NCBI GenBank assembly: GCA_937859855.1
Contig: CALMAR010000437.1
Location: 1-11,353 of the forward strand
Length of the DNA stretch: 11,353 nucleotides
Direction: 5' to 3'
Origin: an uncultured Kineosporia sp.
Lineage (GTDB): Bacteria > Actinomycetota > Actinomycetes > Actinomycetales > Kineosporiaceae
Position 1 is the first letter of the stretch; every line of letters starts with the position of its first letter. Position numbers and translations under genes: made by a program. This document shows, one piece after another, positions 7,185 through 11,353 of this stretch. The notes under the pieces are model-generated. The model made no database searches. It was given only the letters and a program-made list of their open reading frames with translations, and had not been told where the DNA came from.

Positions 7185-7539
7185 GGACGCTCCACATCTG
7201 CAGCATCCGCACGGTCATCACCGGCAACGCCAGGCAGGCCACCGTGATCACCAGCGTGCTGGACCGCGACCGCTCGGCCAGCGACCACAACAGCCCAGCC
7301 GGAGCGACCAGCAACGCCCCCACCGCGTAGGCCACGAAGGTCGCCGTGCTGGCCGGATGTCGACCCGAGACCAACTCCACGATCGCCACCACCAGTTGCG
7401 CCAGCAGCAGCAGCTCCAGCCCCCCGAGCGCATAGACGATCCAATCGCCGGGCCGCCGGTCGAGCACCGCCAGCACGATGCTCCAGGCCGCGATCAGCAA
7501 GCTGACCGTGATCAGAACAGCGGACAGGGCGTTGCTCAC
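7177..7539 (-). CDS. Small four-helix membrane protein, function unknown
   Basis: A 120-residue hydrophobic protein with four predicted helices, at about 7-27, 33-57, 65-86 and 93-113, and short loops (DRRPGDW, VSGRHPAST, AERSRSS). The family is not recognised. It is not clearly homologous to the following membrane gene, but both are short four-helix proteins and could form a heteromeric pair. I prefer GTG 7539 as the start because AGGG lies eight bases upstream. GTG 7548, three codons earlier, is possible but touches that site. The gene lies only 27 bases after the dehydrogenase stop and overlaps the next gene by eight bases, placing it inside the operon. Confidence 0.78.
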   Translation of the reverse strand: MSNALSAVLITVSLLIAAWSIVLAVLDRRPGDWIVYALGGLELLLLAQLVVAIVELVSGRHPASTATFVAYAVGALLVAPAGLLWSLAERSRSSTLVITVACLALPVMTVRMLQMWSVRG

Positions 7540-7566
7540 AGCCTGCACCCTACGGCTGGGAGGTGG

Positions 7567-8442
7567 TCAGGAGATGGGCGGCACCACCAGGTAGACCGCT
7601 GACATGTCCTTGTCGCCATGGCCCTGCTCGACCGCCTCCTCGAGATGCCTGCGGACGACCTGCACGAACTCGGGCGCGGCGCCGGCCGCCTGGGCCGCTT
7701 CGTCGATCAGGGCGGCGTCCTTGGCCGCGCCGGACAACGCGAAGGCCGGGTCGTACCGGCTGGCCAGCATCGCGCTGGCCTTCAGGCCGATGTACGGCGC
7801 GTCCATCGCGCCACCCTTCACGGCCTCCAGGAACAACTCCGGATCCAGGCCGAAAGCCTGCGCCATCCGCAGGCTCTGGGCCACGCCGTCCAGCAAGGTG
7901 AGCACCCAGCCGTTGGCCACCAGCTTGAGCTTGGAGCCGTTCCCGGCCTCACCCAGCCAGATCGTGCGCTGGCCGAGCGCATCGAACACCGGGGTCAGGG
8001 CCGCCTGCGTGCCGTCCGGCCCAGAGGCCAGCACCACCAGGGCGCCGTCCTGCGCCGGCTTCTTGGTACCCAGCACCGGCGCGTCGACCAGAACCAGGTC
8101 GTGCTTGCCGGCCAGCCGGGCCAGCCGCTGAGTGCCCGCCACTCCGACCGTGCTCATCTGCGCCCAGATCGTGCCCGGAGCGAGGTTGGCAGCGGCGTCC
8201 TCGATCACACAGGCCACGCTGTCCGTATCGAACAACATGGTGATCACGACGTCGGCGCCGTCCACCGCCTCGGCCGCCGTGGGCGCCACTCGCGCTCCGG
8301 CGTCCTTCAGCGGCTCCGCCCGCGCCCGGGTCCGGTTCCACACCGTCAGCGGCAGACCAGCGGCGGCGATGTTCCTGGCCATCGCCGCGCCCATCGTGCC
8401 CAGGCCCAGCAGTGCCACTGATGGTTGAGCTGGCTCAGTCAT
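7567..8442 (-). CDS. Beta-hydroxyacid dehydrogenase (3-hydroxyisobutyrate dehydrogenase family)
   Basis: A 291-residue cytoplasmic oxidoreductase. The N-terminal Rossmann domain begins with GLGTMGAAMARN (residues 13-24). WNRT at 35-38, with Arg and Thr after the second strand, favours NADP(H). The substrate motif is DAPVLGTKKPAQDG (120-133), where the usual PVSGG is altered to PVLGTKK. The catalytic lysine is K173 in GNGSKLKLVAN, with N177 nearby; a lysine here argues against an imine reductase. An all-helical C-terminal domain follows. Possible substrates include 3-hydroxyisobutyrate, tartronate semialdehyde, glyoxylate or succinic semialdehyde; the altered substrate loop prevents a firm choice. 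ATG 8442 is chosen because GLGTMG then sits at the normal distance from the N-terminus; its ribosome site is weak. It is the first gene of the four-gene operon ending at the aminotransferase, which could suggest branched-chain amino acid metabolism. Confidence 0.9.
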   Translation of the reverse strand: MTEPAQPSVALLGLGTMGAAMARNIAAAGLPLTVWNRTRARAEPLKDAGARVAPTAAEAVDGADVVITMLFDTDSVACVIEDAAANLAPGTIWAQMSTVGVAGTQRLARLAGKHDLVLVDAPVLGTKKPAQDGALVVLASGPDGTQAALTPVFDALGQRTIWLGEAGNGSKLKLVANGWVLTLLDGVAQSLRMAQAFGLDPELFLEAVKGGAMDAPYIGLKASAMLASRYDPAFALSGAAKDAALIDEAAQAAGAAPEFVQVVRRHLEEAVEQGHGDKDMSAVYLVVPPIS

Positions 8443-8475
8443 GCCTCTGTCTACTACGCCCGGCCCGCAGGTCTC

Positions 8476-8532
8476 GCCACCGGGGTGGCCGGGCTGGTCG
8501 CCGCCGGGTGGCCGGGCCGGTGGCCCTAGGCT
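8476..8532 (+). repeat. GGTGGCC repeats and possible -10 box in the divergent region before the trehalose gene
   Basis: The 160-base gap between the dehydrogenase and the trehalose gene holds two near-identical 15-mers, GGGTGGCCGGGCTGG (8483-8497) and GGGTGGCCGGGCCGG (8506-8520), 23 bases apart, with a third GGTGGCC at 8519-8525. GCCACC-GG-GGTGGC (8476-8489) is a palindrome overlapping the first copy. TAGGCT (8527-8532) matches the TANNNT -10 form for the plus-strand gene. The repeats would lie just upstream and could bind a regulator; in DNA this GC-rich, short repeats may also be chance. Confidence 0.35.
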
Positions 8533-8602
8533 GGTCACACAGACGAGCCGGATCACCGTTCGCCGGGTGGGCCGAAGATGAGACCGATCAGGAGGCCAGC
8601 CG

Positions 8603-10885
8603 GTGACGGAGCATGACCTGGTCGTGGTGGCCAACCGGCTGCCGGTGGATCGCCGGGAGGGCCCGGACGGCACGGTGAGCTGGCAGCCCAGCCCCGGTGG
8701 CCTGGTGGCCGCGCTGGAGCCGGTGATGCGCAGCAATTCCGGTGCCTGGGTGGGCTGGACCGGCTCGCCCGGCGAAGCGCCGGAGCCCTTCGATGCCCGC
8801 GGCATCCGGCTGATCCCGGTGCCGCTGGACGAGGAAGAGGTCCAGGACTTCTACGAGGGCATGTCCAACGGCACTCTGTGGCCGCTGTACCACGACGTCG
8901 TGGTACCGCCTCAGTTCCACCGCAGCTGGTGGGACGCTTACGTCAAGGTCAACCACCGGTTCGCCGAGGCGGCGGCTCAGCAGGCCGGCGACGGCGCGCT
9001 GGTCTGGGTGCAGGACTACCAGCTCCAGCTGGTCCCGCAGTTCCTGCGTCAGTTGCGCCCGGACCTGCGGATCGCGTTCTTCAACCACATCCCCTTCCCG
9101 CCCTATGAGATCTTCGCCCAGCTGCCCTGGCGCCGGGCCGTGCTGGAGGGCCTGCTCGGGGCTGACCAGCTCGGCTTCCAGCGCCCGGCCGATGCGGGCA
9201 ACTTCCTGCGCGCCTGCCGGCGCAACGGCCTGACCACCCGGCGCGGACTGGTGCAGCTGCCCGACGAGGAGCGGTTCGGCAGCGCGCAGAGCCATCCCCG
9301 GCGGGAGGTGCGCGCGGCCGCGTTCCCGATCTCGATCGATGCGAAGGCCGCCGATGAGCTGGCCCGCGATCCGGCCACCCAGGAGCGGGCCCGAGAGATC
9401 CGGCGCGAGCTGGGCGACCCGGAGATCGTGCTACTCGGGGTGGACCGGCTGGACTACACCAAGGGAATCCTGCACCGGCTGAAGGCCGTCGAGGAGTTGC
9501 TCGAGGACGGCCAGCTGACCGCCGAGCGGGCGGTGCTGGTGCAGGTGGCCACGCCGAGCCGGGAGCGGGTGGAGGAGTATCTGCAACTGCGCCAGGAGGT
9601 CGAGGAGACGGTCGGGCGGATCAACGGTGATCATGGCCGGATCGGGCATCCGGCCGTCCATTACCTGCATCAGGCCTACGACCGCACGGAGCTGGCCGCG
9701 ATGTATCTGGCCGCCGACGTGCTGCTGGTCACGGCGCTGCGCGATGGCATGAACCTGGTCGCCAAGGAATACGTGGCCAGCCGCCCGGACGAGCGCGGCG
9801 CGCTGGTGCTGAGCGAGTTCGCCGGCGCGGCGATCGAGCTGCCGCAGTCGTTCCTGATCAACCCGCACGACATCGACGGCGTGAAGGCGGCCATCATGCG
9901 CGCGGCGCAGGTCCAGCCCAAGGACGCACAACGGCGGATGCGGGCCATGCGCCGGCGGGTGTTCGAGCACGATGTCGCTCGCTGGGCCGCCACCTTCCTG
10001 CAGGTGGCCGGGTCGGCGCCGGACCAGGACCGGCCCCCGGCCATCCCGCAACCGGCACCGGTGCGCGGCCGGGCGGTGTTCCGGCGGGGCTCGTCGGCGG
10101 TGCCGAGCACCCTTCCGGCCGACCTGGTGGGTGCGCTGGAGGGTTTCGCGATGCGATCCCGGCTGCTGATCGCCCTGGACTTCGACGGCGTCCTGGCGCC
10201 GATCGTTTCGCAGCCGGACACCGCCCGGATGTTGCGGCAGTCGCAGGAGCATCTGGCTGTTCTCACCGGCCTGCCGGAAATCCGGGTCGCGCTGGTGTCC
10301 GGGCGGACGCTGGCTGATCTGCGGGCGGTCGCTGACCCGCCGCCGGGCACCGTCCTGATCGGCAGCCACGGGGCCGAGATCAGTGATCCGGGCGGCAACG
10401 GCGATCAGTTGGTCCCGGTGGACGAGGCTGCGCTGAAACTGTTGCAGGGCTTGACATCTGAGCTGAACCGGATCAGTGCCGAGTTCGAGGGGACCCGGGT
10501 CGAGGTGAAACCGGCCGGTGCGGTGCTGCACACCCGGCAGGCCGATCGGTCGGTGGCCGCCCGGGCCACCATCGCGGCGATGGACGGGCCGGCCAGCTGG
10601 CCCGGCATCCAGCTGACCAAGGGCAAGGAAGTGGTCGAGCTGTCCGTGGTCGACGTCACCAAGGGCACCGCGATCAGGGAACTGCGGCAGCATCTGGGGG
10701 CCGAGGCGGTGCTGTACGCCGGCGACGACGCCACCGACGAGCGGGCGTTCGCGGTGCTGAACGGTGAGATGGGTGATGTCTCGGTGCGGGTGGGCAGCGG
10801 CGAGACCGTGGCGCGGTACCGGCTCGGATCGCCCGACGAGGTGGCCGCCATGCTCGGCTTCTTGGTCGAACTCTGCACCGAGTGA
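8603..10885 (+). CDS. otsAB: Bifunctional trehalose-6-phosphate synthase/phosphatase (OtsA-OtsB fusion)
   Basis: A 760-residue cytoplasmic enzyme that can make trehalose alone. Residues 1 to about 470 are a GT20 synthase joining UDP-glucose and glucose-6-phosphate. Visible are VVANRLPV (R12), GWTG, YEGMSNGTLWPLYH, VQDYQLQLVP, HIPFPPYEIF, VDRLDYTKG (R282, K287) and RDGMNLVAKEY (D381 to E389). A Pro/Arg-rich linker spans about 475-510. Residues from about 515 on are a HAD phosphatase of the OtsB type that releases phosphate: DFDGVLAP (nucleophile D526, D528), VSGRTLADL, GSHGAE, KGKEVVEL and GDDATDE (D708, D709, D712). All catalytic residues seen are intact, so both halves are probably active. 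The start is GTG with AGGAGG (8590-8595) seven bases upstream, a strong site. The gene stands alone and diverges from the dehydrogenase operon. The product usually serves osmotic, desiccation or cell-envelope needs. Confidence 0.95.
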   Translation: MTEHDLVVVANRLPVDRREGPDGTVSWQPSPGGLVAALEPVMRSNSGAWVGWTGSPGEAPEPFDARGIRLIPVPLDEEEVQDFYEGMSNGTLWPLYHDVVVPPQFHRSWWDAYVKVNHRFAEAAAQQAGDGALVWVQDYQLQLVPQFLRQLRPDLRIAFFNHIPFPPYEIFAQLPWRRAVLEGLLGADQLGFQRPADAGNFLRACRRNGLTTRRGLVQLPDEERFGSAQSHPRREVRAAAFPISIDAKAADELARDPATQERAREIRRELGDPEIVLLGVDRLDYTKGILHRLKAVEELLEDGQLTAERAVLVQVATPSRERVEEYLQLRQEVEETVGRINGDHGRIGHPAVHYLHQAYDRTELAAMYLAADVLLVTALRDGMNLVAKEYVASRPDERGALVLSEFAGAAIELPQSFLINPHDIDGVKAAIMRAAQVQPKDAQRRMRAMRRRVFEHDVARWAATFLQVAGSAPDQDRPPAIPQPAPVRGRAVFRRGSSAVPSTLPADLVGALEGFAMRSRLLIALDFDGVLAPIVSQPDTARMLRQSQEHLAVLTGLPEIRVALVSGRTLADLRAVADPPPGTVLIGSHGAEISDPGGNGDQLVPVDEAALKLLQGLTSELNRISAEFEGTRVEVKPAGAVLHTRQADRSVAARATIAAMDGPASWPGIQLTKGKEVVELSVVDVTKGTAIRELRQHLGAEAVLYAGDDATDERAFAVLNGEMGDVSVRVGSGETVARYRLGSPDEVAAMLGFLVELCTE
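8887..8906. repeat. Perfect 20-bp palindrome inside otsAB
   Basis: GTACCACGACGTCGTGGTAC reads the same on both strands. It encodes part of the conserved synthase segment LYHDVVVP, and it uses a GTA valine codon, rare in GC-rich genomes. It could be a chance product of coding constraint or an internal protein-binding site. Confidence 0.4.
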
Positions 10886-10919
10886 TCCCCGGGATCCGGC
10901 CGCGAGCAACGCTTCAGGT

Positions 10920-10935
10920 GGCGGGCTGAGCCGCC
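10920..10935 (+). terminator. Weak hairpin downstream of otsAB
   Basis: GGCGG (10920-10924) pairs with CCGCC (10931-10935) around GCTGAG, 34 bases after the otsAB stop. No T-run follows, so it is at best a weak or Rho-assisted terminator. A palindrome GATCCC-C-GGGATC (10884-10896) overlaps the stop codon just upstream. The core TGGCGGGCTGA recurs downstream of the tRNA at 4951-4961. Confidence 0.3.
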
Positions 10936-10971
10936 GAGCAGTCCGGGACAGGGCTGTGCCGCACAACGATC

Positions 10972-11003
10972 TAACGCTAACCTTCGACTTTAGGTTGAGG
11001 TTA
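10972..11003. promoter_or_regulatory. Tandem inverted AGGTTA/TAACCT half-sites upstream of the exported protein gene
   Basis: TAACGCTAACCT (10972-10983) and AGGTTGAGGTTA (10992-11003) are opposed. The right arm's reverse complement matches the left at 9 of 12 bases, and each arm holds two half-sites. This is an AT-rich patch in a GC-rich gap, ending 50 bases before ATG 11054. AGGTTA hexamers resemble half-sites of DtxR/IdeR-type metal regulators, but the spacing does not fit a canonical 19-bp iron box. The regulator is unknown; a promoter for the downstream gene probably overlaps. Confidence 0.4.
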
Positions 11004-11053
11004 TGCCGGATCGCGCGTCACGCTGATGCCGGACGACCGAGGAGCTGGAGCGG

Positions 11054-11353
11054 ATGCGACGAGCAGGCACGGGTGCGGTGCTGGCGGCGTGCGCCGTCCT
11101 GGTCACCGGCATTCAGCCCGCCTCGCCGGCCCTGGCCGGTCCCCGGGCCGATCCGGCCGCCGCCCTCCGGGCCAATCCGGTCTACCCGAGCGCTGATCAG
11201 GTGCGCCAAGCCAAGCGCCGGGCGGCGCAGGCGCTGACCGACGTCAATCAGATCCAGGCCACCCTGAGCGCGTCCGCGGCCCGGGTGGACGCCGCCGACC
11301 TCGCCCTCAGTCAGGCGGCCGAGGACTACGACGCCGCCCAGGTCGAGCTGGAC
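11054..11353 (+). CDS. Exported coiled-coil protein, probable NlpC/P60 cell-wall hydrolase (5' part only)
   Basis: Only the first 100 codons are present; the frame is still open at the window end. Residues 1-28 form a signal peptide: MRR, a hydrophobic core AVLAACAVLVTGI, then SPALA before the likely cleavage site. The mature part begins with an Ala/Pro/Asp-rich stretch and, from about residue 44, a heptad-like alpha-helical segment (DQVRQAKRRAAQAL, then DVNQIQATLSASAARVDAAD) that should form a coiled coil. This layout, ending 'YPSADQV...', is typical of the N-terminus of actinobacterial NlpC/P60 (C40) peptidoglycan endopeptidases of the RipA kind, whose catalytic domain comes later. That domain is not in the window, so the assignment is inference; another secreted coiled-coil protein is possible. 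The start is ATG 11054 with GAGGAG at 11039-11044, nine bases upstream. Confidence 0.75.
   Translation, partial: MRRAGTGAVLAACAVLVTGIQPASPALAGPRADPAAALRANPVYPSADQVRQAKRRAAQALTDVNQIQATLSASAARVDAADLALSQAAEDYDAAQVELD

Noticed and set aside
8443..8805. N-terminal extension of the dehydrogenase to 8805
   Set aside because: The extra residues are low-complexity, run into the otsAB coding sequence and have no homology signal. The Rossmann motif sits at the usual place from ATG 8442.
9431..10966. Long minus-strand open frame opposite otsAB (511 codons)
   Set aside because: Antisense shadow of conserved OtsA/OtsB sequence; composition is typical of reverse-strand noise in GC-rich DNA.
10965..10990. 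Canonical DtxR/IdeR iron box
   Set aside because: Only one half matches the 19-bp consensus in any alignment I tried; listed instead as an unassigned half-site array.
10886..11053. c-di-AMP (ydaO-type) riboswitch before the cell-wall gene
   Set aside because: Such riboswitches occur upstream of cell-wall hydrolases in actinobacteria and GCTAACC is suggestive, but the rest of the conserved core is not seen and the space is short for it.

Overview
The window is GC-rich chromosomal DNA from an actinomycete-type bacterium. The signs are strong G/C preference at third codon positions, frequent GTG starts with AGGAG-type ribosome binding sites, a leaderless-type TANNNT promoter, and protein families typical of Actinobacteria (MMPL transporter, PAS-GGDEF-EAL protein, OtsA with a VQDYQLQLVP motif, secreted coiled-coil cell-wall protein). 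Genus cannot be assigned from sequence alone. It looks like ordinary chromosome: I see no transposase, phage gene, CRISPR array or plasmid function.

Layout. (1) 25-2183, minus: an MMPL/RND-type membrane transporter whose last stretch is displaced by an apparent one-base frameshift near 228-230; restoring the frame gives a natural C-terminus ending at 25. (2) 2184-2423: divergent control region with three separate inverted repeats, one of them a TetR-type operator next to the transporter. (3) 2424-4739, plus: PAS-PAS-GGDEF-EAL cyclic-di-GMP protein with a degenerate GADEF site and an intact EAL site, so probably a phosphodiesterase. (4) 4799-4871, plus: tRNA-Thr(TGT), followed by a strongly structured non-coding stretch. 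(5) 5025-5759, plus: sulfotransferase-like P-loop protein, probably leaderless. (6) 5760-5831: inverted repeat exactly filling the convergent gap, a likely bidirectional terminator. (7) 8442 down to 5827, minus: a tight four-gene operon of beta-hydroxyacid dehydrogenase, two small four-helix membrane proteins, and a class IV (BCAT-like) aminotransferase. (8) 8603-10885, plus: one-polypeptide trehalose-6-phosphate synthase/phosphatase (OtsA-OtsB fusion). (9) 11054 to the window end, plus: start of an exported coiled-coil protein, probably an NlpC/P60-type cell-wall hydrolase, with tandem AGGTTA/TAACCT half-sites upstream.

How the genes relate. The most interesting relation is between the sulfotransferase-like gene (5025-5759) and the convergent aminotransferase (5827-6741). 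As I recall, plants carry these two domains, in this order and of about these sizes, as one fused protein annotated 'branched-chain-amino-acid aminotransferase-like'. That supports a shared, uncharacterised function, to which the co-operonic dehydrogenase and two membrane proteins may belong. The trehalose enzyme makes trehalose from UDP-glucose and glucose-6-phosphate in two steps. The transporter and c-di-GMP genes share only their divergent control region.
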